NCBI GenBank assembly: GCA_028564705.1
Contig: JAPXFQ010002623.1
Location: forward strand, 848,001-912,000
Origin: Apricaphanius iberus
Lineage: Eukaryota; Chordata; Actinopteri; Cyprinodontiformes; Aphaniidae
Direction of reading: 5' to 3'
DNA length: 64,000 nucleotides
Made by a program: the position numbers and the translations under genes
Notes under the pieces: model-generated
Told to the model about the DNA's origin: nothing
What the model saw: only the letters and a program-made list of their open reading frames with translations
Database searches by the model: none
In this document: positions 1-14,800 of the stretch, piece by piece
Numbering within the stretch: the first letter of the stretch is position 1
Layout of the letters: every line of letters begins with the position of its first letter

Positions 1-58
1 GGCATGGAATAAACCCTTTAGTTCTAATGAAAAAGCAATTAAATATTAATAAATTTAC

Positions 59-175
59 CTGACATTAGCAAGAGGTCCTGTGCTCTCAAAGTTGGTCTTG
101 GCCTCTGGCTCATCACTGGAGGACTTTCGAGTATCAGAGTAAGAAGACACGCTGTTAAATCGGACCTTGTAGCTC
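59..175 (-). CDS. nos1: nos1 exon 17: autoregulatory insert of the FMN domain
   Basis: 117 bp, [20 protein letters not shown] then [19 protein letters not shown]. This is the insert specific to constitutive NOS that represses electron flow until calmodulin binds. The Ser in RFNS is the position of the CaMKII site (rat Ser847) and is kept. Acceptor TATCCACAG|GA, donor GTCAG|GTAAAT; the last Arg codon continues into the next exon, outside the window. Confidence 0.96.
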
Positions 176-2790
176 CTGTGGATAGAGTAGTGGTGAGAAG
201 GATTTTTATTAATAAAAAAAGTGAGGGGGGCAGCTTTACTTACTTTCTGTCCTCTGTGTTGGAAGTTGGATGACGCATTTCCATTAAGGCAGCTCCAAAT
301 TTCTACACCAACAAAAGAAAGAGGTTTATTCTTCTCTTTTCATTTAACAAGGCTTTTAAAGAATGAAAGATGTACCTCTCCATTTTCAGGTGGATCCCCA
401 TTCCCAAATGTACTGGTTACAGCCAAAACCAGTGTCTCGTGCTCCAAGTCCACCACATCATACTCATCCATGGAGATGACCTACAGATAAAAGATTCCTA
501 GCTGATAAAAGATTCCAAAATGTTCTAGTTTACATATCACTCCTTCCTGCAGACTCCACTCAACATATGCCTTGAGTGTGTAAATTAGGGCTGAACACAC
601 AGCCGCTGGCAAAGGAGTAGGTTGTAATGACCACTCTGTCTTCACCTCTAACAAGATAATATTATGCTGCTGCCACACACAGTGAGCGTCTGTGATGAAC
701 ACAACTCTGCATGGTGTGTGCGTGCCATGGGCCACGCTTTTATTTCACACACACACACAGGCAAAGCTGCACAAGAAAAAAGGCGTGAAGAGGAAACAGG
801 CTTTAGCCCAGCAACAATAAGAGTTTGACCCAGGCGTTCACATCTGCCCTCCATTTGCACACACCCACTCTCGCTGACGCACAATTGCATGCATGACTGT
901 CTTCTTGTGTAATTGATCACACTGCAAAAACAGGAAGAAGAATTAAGATGCACCCTAGAGGAAATGCATCAAGTAAATGATTGAGCGCTGCATCCTCTAT
1001 AGGATTTACACAGTCGAGGGTGCTTCAGGATGTTGTCTTAAACTACTGTTTGTGCACTACTTCATGGGTAAAATTGGCCCTGAACTGTGGCACTTTATTG
1101 TATGAGAAAGAGGTGACAAAACAGAAAGCACTTTCAATTCTTGTCAGTTCTCAGATTGCATTTGATTGGCTTCATCAGGCAGACAGAAGAGGGGAATTGT
1201 TTGAATTTGTACCCTCTCAATTAGATTTAGCTTAAAAATCGATCAGAATATTTTTCAACCTTTTGAAACACTGATGCAAGGTAGATGCAAGAGTACCTTG
1301 GCATGAAAGGCGTGCTTGAAGATTTCACAAAGAGTTTTGGCATAGTCTTGTGATTTTCCCGTTTCAGTGGCAAACAGAATGGTGGCTTTAACCCTCTTGG
1401 CCATGGCTTGCCCCATGAGTTTTGCTGAAAATTTTACAGCCCTGTGAAGGCAATAAGAGACACGCAAAGTGAATGAAATGTAAGAGCAGGCATCTGAAAC
1501 AGCAAAGGTAAACTAATTCGAGGGCACAGTGTGGAGTCGACATGTCTCCTGCGATGATCACAAAGCAGTTGTTGATCTACTGTTGCAGGTAGCTATGGAT
1601 GGCTGACAATTCTGATTACCTAACTTGTACTTTCCTTGAGGCAATTATATTAAATAGCAGCTCATACATTCACACAGGCGCCTGCATAGACAAAATAACT
1701 GACAGAACTCTGATTACTCCCAGAGGGGTTGATTGGGTGAATTTTACTGCAGAGTAGATTAGCCTCCCTTTCATGGGTCTTGCGTTTATAAGTAGTGTGA
1801 GTATTTGTGTAAATTAACATTACACATAATCTATTATCTTTGACATTAAAGGATACACTATATACTTGGCTCTTTGAAGGAGCCAACAAAGGAAATTACT
1901 AATTTAATAAAAGCAAGCATATTTACTTGGCAAGCTTCTTAAATCCGATGGCTCTTCTCTTTGTGGGTGTCCCGTTGACGCCTTTCCACACATGGGTGCC
2001 CCAAGGATCAGGCTTTTGCACAAAGAAAAGGCAATAACAAACTGCTTAATGGGGAATACTTCACCTATAGAGCAGCGACATTTGGTTTAGAGTTATTGTT
2101 TTTCCCCCTTACCTGGTACTCAAAGGAAGGTGTGAGATGGTAGTTGAGCATTTCTTGGTGAAAAACTGGCGTAATGCTTCCTGATATTGGAGGCACAATC
2201 CACACCCAGTCTCCAGGGCAGCCACCTCTCACCCGATACTCATTCTCCATGTGCTTCATGAAGGACTCTGTGGCTGAATGATGGTCCACTATGGTCACTT
2301 TGAGGGTCTGATGTATTAAACAAAAACAAAGAAAATATTTTCTAGCCATTTAAGGAACAGAAAAGAAAAAGGAAAACTGTTATACACCAATGAGAAAAAA
2401 ATGGAATTAAGTAAATGTGGTTTCTAAGGTTATGGTATACCAACAGGACCCCAATAAATTTAGATAGCTTCGTTGATCTCAGTTGCTAGATGCTCTGAGT
2501 CTTTTCCTCAAAATGTTCCTGAGCGATGCATGCCAGCTGGCTGAAAGAAAACCATTTCTTCTTTTCCTTGTTTGCATTAAACAATAATTCAGCCATTCAT
2601 GGTGAGGATGCTAAACAAGCATCACTTACTGTGTTAAGATAAATATAATTTGCTATAGATTGCTAGCTGGAAGCAGCTTTTAGGAATAAAGTTATATTCC
2701 GCACAAGTATGTGTAAGTAAAACTACTATAACATTTAGAAAGTAGTCTATATTTAGATTTTGACACAGACCTAAGAAAAAAAATAAAAAA

Positions 2791-2840
<50 letters not shown>

Positions 2841-5800
2841 TTCACAACATAACTGCAAATCAATTTTATATCTAATTTTCAAAGTTTCAGTTTCTGTTAA
2901 TTAAAGCCAATCAGTTATCGTGTAATTTGCTAGTACTTAATGCTACTGTATACTGGATTATCACATATCAGGTCATGTTTAAGTGTATTACACACAAGCT
3001 TAGACAAGCATATTAGAATAAACAGTGGCCCCACGGAGCAAATACAAATTTGCTAGTCTGAGAAAACCCAAAGCTCACAACATCAGTAATGGGCATCTTG
3101 AGTCATTGCGTTTTATTCACTCAAAGTACTTTAATCAATTCCAGTTAAGAGGAACAAGTTGTGGAAGGTTGTTAAAACTGGAAATTAAGTTAATTCTCCA
3201 GTGAGAAAAAATATTGATTGACAAAAAAATAAATAAAATAAAAAATAAAAAAAATTTGCCACAAAAAAATCATTGGACCTCTTAGAATATGACATTTTTG
3301 AAGTTTAAAACGACTTATGACTTTCCTTTAGAAGCAGCTTTCTTCCCATCACTCAGTTGTGGACAGCACTGAAAATACTTGTTCAATTTCTGTATCTGAA
3401 GTGTAAATCATGTGCAACTCCTTCAGTTTAACTAGAATTTAAAAAAAAGTATGCTCAAAAATGCTCAAAGTTTGGATTTGTTTTAATGCAAGCTCTTTTT
3501 TACACATCACAACTCTTTCTACCCTATCTGGTTTGTTCCTTGGTCTTCATGTAGGTTTTTGCTGATAGCTCATTAACCTAAGGCCATCACAGATCAGCTT
3601 TATTAATAAGTTACATAGCGAGGGACTATTTGCTATATACCGAACTTTGCTAAGTTATACTAGTGAAGGGGATCAGGTCTTCATCGATTTTTTTTTTCAA
3701 ATGCATGCATTACTTTCCTCGGAATTTCACATTATCTACTACTTTGTGTTGTTCCATCCCATAAAATAAACTAAAAAAGCAAAATATAAGCTTCTAACAT
3801 AAGTTAAAGTTATGAGTTATAAGTTTGAGCGACAAAAGTAAATGATCCAAAAAGAGTAAAAGACACATTTCATTTGCAACACTCAAACGGCAGTCTTCAG
3901 ACTAAGTCCCTCATATTATGATTGCTTTGCACCATTTGCTGTTTAAATGTCAGCGTTTTATTAAACTTTAGGATGTGTAGTTCTATGCTGAGTATACAAC
4001 TCAGAAGAATGTGTGTTGAGATGAGATCACCTTTGTAAACAAGGATTTTGCTGTAAATCCAATATGACAAAAGGCTTTGTTGTCCCAAGAGGCAAACACA
4101 CAAATCTTTAATTCCCTAGAAGTCTATATTTGGTAGAACTTCAAACAAAGGATGAAATCACCTGAAAGCTGTGGAGAACAGCAATATTAATCTCCACAAG
4201 TGCCTGGTCTTTCCAAAGGGAAGAAGTCTTTCTGGTGTCCAGGCCCATCTTGTTGGCAACCTCCTACAAAACAAATGATAAACAAGACAATATTTAATTT
4301 AAAAGCCCATTTTTATAAGAGTTATACATTAACCTCTGCTTTAGAATTTCTTCATATGTTTTAATACATTTACTTTAATAGATGTAGATCAATTCTCATA
4401 AAAATTTTCAAATTTTTTCAAATCAAATGTGAAAATTACATATGCCCCACCATATAATGTTACTGGCCTTGGAATTAGGAGCACATTTCTAATATATAGA
4501 ATGTTAGGTAAAAAGTTCAGTGTCCTTTTTTAACAATAGAGTGATGAAGCCCTCTTTTACAGCAGTAGTTTCATGCCATCATAGTCAATTTGACAGTATT
4601 TTCATCATTTTGTCATACACATTTTTGTTACATTTGCACGATTCAGCAGAATTCAGTTAAAAACCCACTTCAACCGTGCTAAATAAATTCTGTTAGATTT
4701 GTTGTCTTTCTTGTCCTATTGGGTGCTACAGGTTTGGCAAATATTTGGCAACTAAACTTTAATAGAGTTTTTATAGAGATAAGTTCATTCTATAACTCTT
4801 TACTTTAAGATTGCTAGAACACTGAGCTGAATTTTTTTAATAAATTTTAATAAAGAAAAATTTGAATATAAAAAATTGATAAACTAATCATCTTACTCCT
4901 GTGTGTGATAGGTGTTTCTGCTCACATTATCTTTCAACTGAATTCATATTCATCCAAGAATAATAGTTTGAGGTCTAAAAGTCCATTTACTACTTTACGC
5001 CAAGTCCTGTTGCCACAGTTGTAGACTTTTCCTTAAAGATCCATCTGGAAAATTTTCCTCTCATAGGATACAGTTTCAGCTATGCTTCACCTGCCTAACA
5101 ATTGATTCTGGGTGTTATACAGAAGAGTTCATCATCAGCACAGGGGTTGACAGTTGATATGACAGTTTGTGCTAAAAAACATGCCACTTAATCAAATAGC
5201 TCCAATTTGGCCTCATTTGTCCAAATTACATAGTTCCAAAGTATCTGTTCTTTCATCGACTGCTATACTAGGCCTTGAACCCATACTGTTCACAGAGGTG
5301 AGACTTTTTTGTGGCAACCATTTCAGATTAACATATTCATGGCTTTGCTAATTGTACTGTTAACTTTACCACAAGCAGGACATGAATCTAAAAGATCCCT
5401 CTCAGATTTTGCAGCTACCTACAGAAATCCAAAATCTGGCATCTTGGGGAAGATTTTAAAATGTTTACAAGGTCTCCTAAATGATAACAGCCTTTTTTTC
5501 TCCAGCAGTGGAATTACATGTGGGCTAGATAACCCTTTAGCATGCTTTTTTTAAGGTTACTAAGGCCTGGTTCACACAGCAAGTTGTTTTGGCCGATTTT
5601 GCCAGGATTTCCGTCTTCCGACATGCCCCTATTACAGAGATAGCTCTTAAGATAATCCTAACATATTGCCGCTGTGAGTGTTGTGTTCAGAGCACTCTGG
5701 TTTGCTTCTGATCACAAATCGGAGATATTCAACACTTTGGATCGTCTTGACCAGATAGCACTCCCTCTGTGGTGTATTGCAAAGGGAAACAAGCATACAG

Positions 5801-8800
5801 CCCATTGAATGCCGTGTGTAGCCAATCAGAAAATGATTGGCTTTAATGTATTGTTGGCTCTCTTGACCGCATTCCACATTTGCATGGAGAGATAGAGTCA
5901 GAGCAAAGTCTAATGACATTTACCTGTCCGATTCACCTCAATGTTTTTGTATAGCAAGTAGAGTCCTTGCTCCTGCAGTGTCCACTCCTTTATTTAGTGC
6001 CAGGATTTTTTTCCCTCACTGTTGAAACTAATCTACGTACCGCACCCAATATCCCATCCTCTAAGGTTGCGATGTTTGTGAGTAAAATCGGTTTGTGTGT
6101 GGTGTCTTGTCATCGCCATGTGGCCGCATACCACACAATGTAGTACCAGAACGGTTTTATCTGACTTTTTTTAAAATCACTATGTATGTGCTTTCTAAAA
6201 CCCTTTCAATCATTTTTAAATCCTGCAACATGAGCTAGGCCTTAGCTTTACACAATTAATTGATTCAGCCCAGCAAACTGACAAAAATCTTATTTTTAAT
6301 GAGTAAAACCCTATTCTAGAGGTATAATTATTTTATTTATTTTTATAGACAATGCATTCATATTATGGTGATGTTTTTGTTCGATGAATGAAAAGTATTA
6401 TTAAAAGGCTTATTTAGTGACACAACACATGCTCGTCTTAAAACAAGGCTGCAGTCAATCTGTGATTTCAGTTCTTTCCAATTTGTAATTGCACATGACA
6501 ATATTTTTTGGCACGAAACACTACCTCCAGAATGTTGTAGCGTGAGCTGTCACAGAAGTCCCTCACGCCAATCTCTGTGCCCATGTACCAGCCACTGAAG
6601 GGGCATGCAGTGAACTCTAGGCCACCGATCTCCATCAACATGTTTGCAACCGCTGGGAGGCTATACCACTTCAGCTCCAGATCCTTGAACCACTCAAACC
6701 TGGACAGAGACAACTGTGACTAAGTAACATAGCTAACTCATAATTCGCTCAACTATCCACTGCCAAACTAGCAATATGCGCCATCACCAGAATCCTTAGG
6801 AGACAGTAAATTTGCCACTGAGACATGTAAAAAAATTTACATCCAAAAACCTACATTAACAAAAAAGAAACCCATTGTTAAAGCTTTTAATATTGGCTAA
6901 AGGAAATGTTGCCTCTTGAAACCTTTGAGGGGATTGATAGCATTGCTTTCAGTCTATTATTTGTAGCACTGGGTTTAATCTTGTGTAATGATGAGACACC
7001 ACACGTTGCCGAAGCTCATGCCAAGCTGCTGCCAGAGCTAAAGGCCAGCTGATGCATGTGTATGGAGAAAATAAAGCCAAATCTGAGAGAGTCTGGCAGG
7101 GTGATCTGTGTGTCGAGGGATGCTGAAACACTCTAGTGTTTAACAATGTTGTTATAGCTTCAACTGCATCTCTAACTGTGTAGTGGTGAATTGTGTGGCA
7201 GTAAAACCTGATTTGTGTGTGAGTGTGTGTGTGTGTGTAATTACAATGCTACCTTGCAAGTGCAGCAGATTGATTAAGATACCAAGGGTTTTATAGCTTT
7301 TCTGATAGGACTTCCGATATTCTGTTGCAGGAAAAATAAGAATAATAATAATAAAAAAGAAGCTTGAAATTCCACTAACAAGTCCAATGGTTACCACCAA
7401 AAAACAAAAAAAACAAACAAGTGTTAGTTCTGCTTTAAGGGTATAATCAGCACAATTGGAATGGGATGATAACCAATCAGCTTTCTTAGCATGAAAGAGT
7501 CCATTGTTTGTGAAGTGTGGTTAAAAAGATGTGCAAGTGGGTGTATGTCCCTCTGCTCATTCTCCTCTGTTCTCATTTTGTAACATTCTGTATGATAAGG
7601 ACAAAAATCAGAACTCACTTTGGATGTATTATAGGCACCTCCAGAATGAGGTCCTCAGGGATCTCAAACAGCTCAGGGTCATTTCCATTGGCTTGCAGCA
7701 AAAGGGGAAGGACATCAAATCGACCCTTTGGTGCTTTCCACCCAAGCTGCATGCAGATCTAGAGATAAATAAAAAAAGTTAGCTAAACAAAGGCTACACG
7801 GATGGAAAATTCTGCAGCTGCATCCCACTGATCTGTACCTCTGTGAATTCAACATTTGCTGGGTCTCCTAGAATTTTTCCATCAGGCTGTTTGTAACCTG
7901 CATAGCGAATTAACTGACTGTTCCACACTCGAAAATCATGTTTGCCATCAGTCCTCTGTGGAAATATGGTGATAGCCGACCTGCAAAACAGGTGAACAAG
8001 GAACAAAAACTATTTTGTAATGCATTTAAAATATTGAGTAAGGTTTTAATATACTCAGACGCCTTCGGAATAAATTGTCAACACATCCATTACAAACAGT
8101 GCTTTGAAAAAGAAAAAATAAGATGTGTATTGTATAAATCTACATGCACATGAGCCAAAGCAGGGCATCATACAAAAGTCTGTATTCAAGTTAAATATTT
8201 TGCTGCTCACCTTCACCCGTACGGTTTGGCAGAAAACATATTTTATATAATTTCAATGAGAAATATTTGATTAAATCGAACAATAAAACACAGATGAAAA
8301 TTAAAATAAACCTTAAATGAGCTATATTGACATTTCTGTATGAGTGTGGTTTCTGTGCACACCGTTTTTGATTTTAGGAGAGGTAACAAGGCATCATGTG
8401 ATGCAAGTGCTGCATTAATCAACTAGACCAGTAACTGATGAATGACCCTGTCAAAGCCTGGCTGCATGCCGCCCAATCTAGATCCCACTGGTGTTTTAAT
8501 GCTCTTTACAGGGTGAGATTGTTAATGCTTGTAAGCTGGTTGTGAGTAATTGTGGAGAGTGTGATGGACTAACTGAGCAGCTGGTCTGAATCTGGGCCAG
8601 ATGTGTTTTAAATCTGGATCCAGAGGAAACAAGGTTGTGCAAGTTATATTAAGAATTTGATGGCAAATGGTTCACTTTGGAGTGAGAAATTACATGATCA
8701 GTCATTCATAGTGATGCACCAATTAGAAAGTGATCAAAATCACCAATTATTCTCTCAACTGGCTCTGACCAGGACACATAGGATTAAATCTGAATATTCA

Positions 8801-11800
8801 TCTTTTCCACTGCTCATGAAATGAATCAAAAATTAAAATGCATGTTCTTTGATGCACTTATTGTTTAAAATCAGAAAAAATCAGAAAGCACCACATTTTT
8901 GTAATGTAGAGTGGCAGATATATTCTCTCCATGTTCTTCATCATAGTGTTCTTAATTATAGAACAAAGCTACAGATAATTGCAGTCGATCTATCAACTAC
9001 TTATTAATCGATGACATTGTAAAAATTACCACAAAAAAAGAATTTAAAATAGATTTAAGAAGATTAAACACGATAAACAACATGGTTATTCTTATTCAGG
9101 TAGGACCGATGAAAAAACAACAAAAAACAACAGTGACTTATGCCCTCACTTAAAATGCTCAACCTGTTTTCTCTTGGTTTAAAGAGAGATCTACATTCAA
9201 ATTCATGTACTGCTTTTTGATTAACAGTAAGCAGACCAGCCAGAATTTCAGTCTCATTTGTGTGGCGCCTCTCTTTGACATGTGCAACCAAGCCAGCTTT
9301 CAGAGGGCCAGGAGACACGTAGTAATGAGTCAGGATGCATCCATCTTACGAGAAGTAAATGTGAGATGTCACATGTGATTAGGACTTGGCAGAATGTGTG
9401 TGAGGGCGGCACAGGGGTCTGACAAATGACTGCTTGTTAGCGAGGTCTGCCACCTTACCAGCCGGGCAATGATTGGTGCTGAAGGACTGACGGGTAAATA
9501 GACAGGCAGCAGATAGTGTCATATAAGACGTTAAGAGACAGAGTGCACATTGACACATGAGACAAAGGGTCAAGTCTGGGTAGCTTTAAATGGAGAGGGG
9601 TGATGAGCTACACTGTGACAGATGGATCAAATGCAATGAGGGGAACCAGGGTAGAGTAGTAACAATAGAAAAACTGAAAATAGTATAAAAAGTATAAACT
9701 GGGTGTGTGGTTTTACCTAAGGTTGCCTTTGTTGGTGGCATACTTTATATGGTTACAGATGTAGTTATACATTCCATGGGATGTAGTACAGTCTCTGGCA
9801 TCAAAAACCTAGAAGAGAAAAAAAAAAATAGAAATTAAAATCACATTTTTCAACGTTTAGAAATAAAGAGGTGCTTCTAAAAGAGCAGGCTCTCATCCAG
9901 TTCCTAAAAACTAAACCTGTGCACCTAAAAAAAAAAAAACACCAAAAAACCTGATTTACAAAAAAATTATATCTTGAGGTTTCCAAACCGGATTCCCTCC
10001 TAATGACTGTGTCTAGACATCCTGTCCAAACCTGAGGTTGTCTGGACTCGTTCCACTGGGACGATTGTGACCTAAAATTCCTTGAGGGGACTAAATATTC
10101 CTTTTGGGCTGAAAGCATCTTGGGGTTATCCAGCATGAGATGCAGTATGTGGATAAGAGGAGATGATGCCTGGGCTTCCCTCTTAAACATCTTAAAACTG
10201 GAGACTGGACTTTTGTGAGTCTTGCTCTATCAGTGCATTCAATTTTTTATAAAAATGGGTTAATCTCAGAAGCTTGCAGATGTGTTTTTTATTAGGGATG
10301 CAACAATACCAGTTTTTCAAACAGATGATGCAGATACTTGGATCGGAGTACTTCCCAATACAGAGTACCAATGCCGATCCCAAACAAGAAAATACAATGA
10401 ATTGGAAGACAGATTTTATTTTCTTCTCTGCTTGTTACAATAAATGGTGAATTAGATAAAAAAAAAAAAAAAAAAATGACCACAAAAATAAAAATTTCAA
10501 ACGAAAAAACATTCTTTGTGAAGTCCAGAGTATCCACATTTTAAGTATTGTTTAATGGTATCGGTTAAGTAACTGATATGAGTACATTAGAGCTGTATCG
10601 GCCCCGATACCAGTGTCGACACATCCCTAGTTTTAATGCAAATAGCCAAAAAATTGTCAAGTTATTTGGAAGACAGAAAGAAAACCAATGAGCAAAAAGT
10701 TTTTGGAAACAAGATTAAGAATTCTTGACATATTGAGTACAACCTGTAGTTTGGACCACTGAATTCGCCCCACACAACGGGCAGCATTCCTCCAGGCATG
10801 TTTGGCTCCATAAATCAGTTCAGTGTCTTTCAGTTGATAGGTTCCTGAAGCTTCAATCTCTTTTGTCACCTCCTCCCATCTGTCAACATGAGCCTTGGAG
10901 CCATACCTGAGAGGCAAGACAGGTCCAGAGGTACAATATAACAGCTGACAACACAGAATTCTAGGTTGTGAGGGCACATGGTACTGTCAAATCAGTATTA
11001 AATGATAAATTGCTAAAAAACAGTCACAGAACATGCTGACACATTGAGAATATGGACTCCCACATGGGTGTTGTGTATATATGCACTCAAGCTGCACAAG
11101 AGAAGCTAAGGAACATCTAAATTGGGGAAATGTTTCAGAAATCAGCAGGTGTTAGGAAGACAATCTCAAAACAGGTTTCTTGTTACAAACAAGATACAAT
11201 AAATGTTATGCCTAAAAACAACTCCATTATAACAGAATTTTCCCACATTTCTGCACCAGCACGCTCCCATCTGAAACACAGTATCACCCAAAGTAATGCA
11301 TAATTGCCTCATCTACATGACTTTGAATGTTAACATTGCAGAAATGTGAATTAAAATCATGTTTATGTCATATTTATTGAGTAAGTAAATATAGAAATTA
11401 TAAACTGACTGATATGCATAGAAGCGGAGGGATGGTACTTCATAATGCAGTACAAAAAAAACATTGAAATGCATGTGCTCTATTACAAACTCATGAGTTA
11501 AAAGTCAAAAAAGAAGACAAGTCTTGAGGTATTCGCATAAGAGAATTTGTCTAAGATCCATAAATTATTCAGCAGATTTAGGATATTCATCACAAGGAAT
11601 TTATATACCTGGTATATTTTAACAAAGTAAAAAAAAAAAAAAATGATGTTGAGACATTACGTTTCCAATAGTGACTTTAGGATTCATTATGTACTTCTGT
11701 ACTTTGGGAGATATGCGTGTGATCTATTCCAACTAACGTATATCTGACAGCTGTCAAGTTGACAGTCTTCTCTAGGATTTCACAAGTCTTAGAGTTCTGT

Positions 11801-14800
11801 ATGGAAATTCCATTTTTAAAAGTTGGTCTTAAGAATTTTAACTTTATGAAAAAAAAAATTGTTTTGCTTTTCCTTAGATGTATGCCACTACTACTATTTA
11901 GATTGCCTAAATTCATGACTTATACAAAGAAATCTACATAGACACTGGCTACATGGACTGGCGAAGATGCATACAGTCAGTGTTCAAACACCATGAGTTT
12001 AATTTCTGAATCAATTTTGGCTGTGGCACATCATCTGAGCTGGTTACCTACACACAAGGAGTTAAGCTCACATTTCAACATTAATCTTAAAGAGATCCCT
12101 TTTCCAAATCAAAATTAATTCCAAGTTTCAGATTTGGTCAGTGAAATTATGTTGCTCCACACAGCAACAGAAGAGCTTGGCAGTTTTTAGCTATTACACA
12201 GCATTAATATTAACGCAGCAGTCTGCTGCTCTCATGTTTGCTACGTGCTCTGTTTATGTAGTTCCGTTAGGTGGATAATCTAGGCAGTATCTGGGCAGTA
12301 AACTGTTGACAAAGTTAATGATCGGTTAAAAGGGTAAAACAAGCCTTGTGTATTTGGGTCAAATTGTGTGGACTTTGAGTCATTTTGGTACTTTTAAGTC
12401 ACTGTCTTTTGCAGACAGCAGAGGCAGCGATATCAAACATATGTCAACATCGATGCATAATCACATTTACCTAAATCATCCTCTGCTGGTACCGTCTGCC
12501 CCTGCTACAAGCATCAATTCCTCCAGAAGCCCTAAATCCTCACAGCCATGTTGTAATGGCTATTGTGCTCATTGTTCTGTTCAATAAAGTTACATGTTCA
12601 TAGCTGGATTTAAAAAAAAACCAGCCAATATTAGATATCCCTAATTATTATAGTGGATAATTAAATGTAACAAATTAAAAGTGTAACGTGAAAAAATTGA
12701 TTTTTGCACCTATTTGGAATTTTCCTGGAACACAAATACTACTCTCCCCCCAGCAAATACAGATACAAATACCAGCTGTTTTGCACAGCCCTACAGAGTA
12801 AATTTTTTGTTCCAAAACAAAAAGAGAGAGAGTGGACAAACCCTGCAACTGAAAGTTAGTGCAGATATTTTGTTAACAAAAAAAAAAAAAAAAGCCAACA
12901 CTTTACATTGATTTTGTCGTTTGCCCTTCTCCATTATTCCATCTTAAAAGAAATAGAGGTCTTTAAGATTAGTCAAAACATTTTTGATTGTACATAAAAC
13001 CTTCTAGAAAGAAAAACGTAGAGATGACAAGTTGTATCCTTTGGGGTATTTCAATTAAAAACATTTTTAAGCAAAATTAAATTTAAAAAACATTTAAATC
13101 AGTTCTCGACTCCCTGGAAACCCAAATATAATGGACTGCTTAGTGATATGTCAGTGTACAGTGGGGATCGATATCGACAGTTAGCGTGATTAATTATATT
13201 ATCTTCTCTATGCTCTTAGCTGGAACAAACTTCTAGATAACTGAAAAAGCCGCTGAAACAGTTCCATTAAATCAAGGCAAAAAAAATTTACAGTTTAGCC
13301 TTTGTTTTTATTAATAATAGCTGGAGTCTCAGAACAGTTGTATGATTTAATGCTTTTGATCTGTTCCATTTTTATTTCTTTTATTTTCCCCTAATAACCA
13401 AAAACTGAACATTCTCCAAGTCACAACTTAACTCCCACAGGTTTCGATATTTGCACCTGTACTGCATCACGAGATAAACTTGCCTTTTGATGGAGGTGTA
13501 GTATTGGTCAATGAAGTCTGCGGCCAGGGGAAGCAGCTCCTCTTTGGTTCTGAACTCGTCTGGTTTGCGAACAGCCTGATTTGGCATCATCACAGAGCCG
13601 TTGCAGACGTTTTCACTGCAGATTGGGATCTGCAATTACACAAGAGAGTGAATACTTTACAAAAGTAAAATTAAAACATCAAAACATTTTATAACAATTA
13701 AAAATTGGGTTTTTAGTTGCTTAAAAAATAGATCTCAGTCCATATACCTAAAACACAATCGAAAAGACATCCAGAGTTCTGGTGCTAAAAATGAGAAAGC
13801 TTTGTCTCACTCAGTTTCGCCTAATTTTGGGCCTTACATGGCTCCTGGTCATAAGACTTCAAGGGCCTGTTAGGAACACATGGATTTAAAAGTCCTGATA
13901 AAATGTCTTTGCTTGACTCTTGAGAACCAAGACCCTACGTTGTACTCTGAAGTGAATGAGGAGCCAGTCCACCGTTTAAGTGTTTTAAAAGAAATAACAT
14001 GGAGGGTTTTGGAGGAACTGGTCACAATAAAAAATAAAAAAAATGTTTGATTAACTCCTTATACATGCAGCACAGTGGCATAGCTGATGGCACTGTTGCC
14101 TTGCAGCAAGAAGGTTCTGGGTTCTAATCATGGCCTGGAGTCTTTCTGGATGGAGTTTGCATGTTCTCCTTCAGCATGCGTAGGTTTCCTCAGGGTACTT
14201 TGGCTTCTTCCTTCAGTTAAAAAATATGACTGTTAGGTCAATTGGTCTCTCTAAATTGCCCTCATATATGAGTGAGTGCATGGTGTTGATCTGGTTTGTC
14301 TCTGACTGACTAGCGACCTTTCCAAGGTACACCCCTCCTCTTGCGCGATGAATGCTCCTCCCCCAACCCTGAATAGGATGGACTGTATAGATAATGGACG
14401 GATGAATAACTCCATATCCTAACTTACTTCAATAAAGTTCCAGTGCAGGAACTTATTGGCCCCACGTTGGGTGCCAAAATGTAGTGGGAAAAAGGCATTT
14501 TAAATAAAGTGAGAGAGATTCCTTCATTTTATCTTGGAGGTTTAATTATATTCCAATTGATCATACAGGAGAACAGTACAGATCACAGTGAATGCTGCCT
14601 CGTCCCAGCTCAAATGAAAATAAGTATTTATAAAGTTCAGCAACTTTGCCTCTATGACTTCTGAAGACAAAACTATTATCTCAGGGTGGGAATTTCTCAG
14701 GATGAAGGCACCTGGCTCTTTAGCTGGGAATACGTGAATCTTGGTAAAAACAAAACAATGGCAATAGCTTGGGTTAAATCGTAACACAATAAGAGAAACT

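Noticed and set aside
1662..1889. 75-codon minus-strand ORF in nos1 intron 13
   Set aside because: It lies between exons 13 and 14, whose phases join directly, and it has no NOS homology.
8700..9060. Possible hAT element starting 'gtgatgcaccaatta'
   Set aside because: No matching opposite end or duplication found.
9064..9318. 84-codon minus-strand ORF in nos1 intron 7
   Set aside because: No recognised domain, starts and ends without splice signals consistent with nos1, and NOS homology is already complete across exons 7 and 8.
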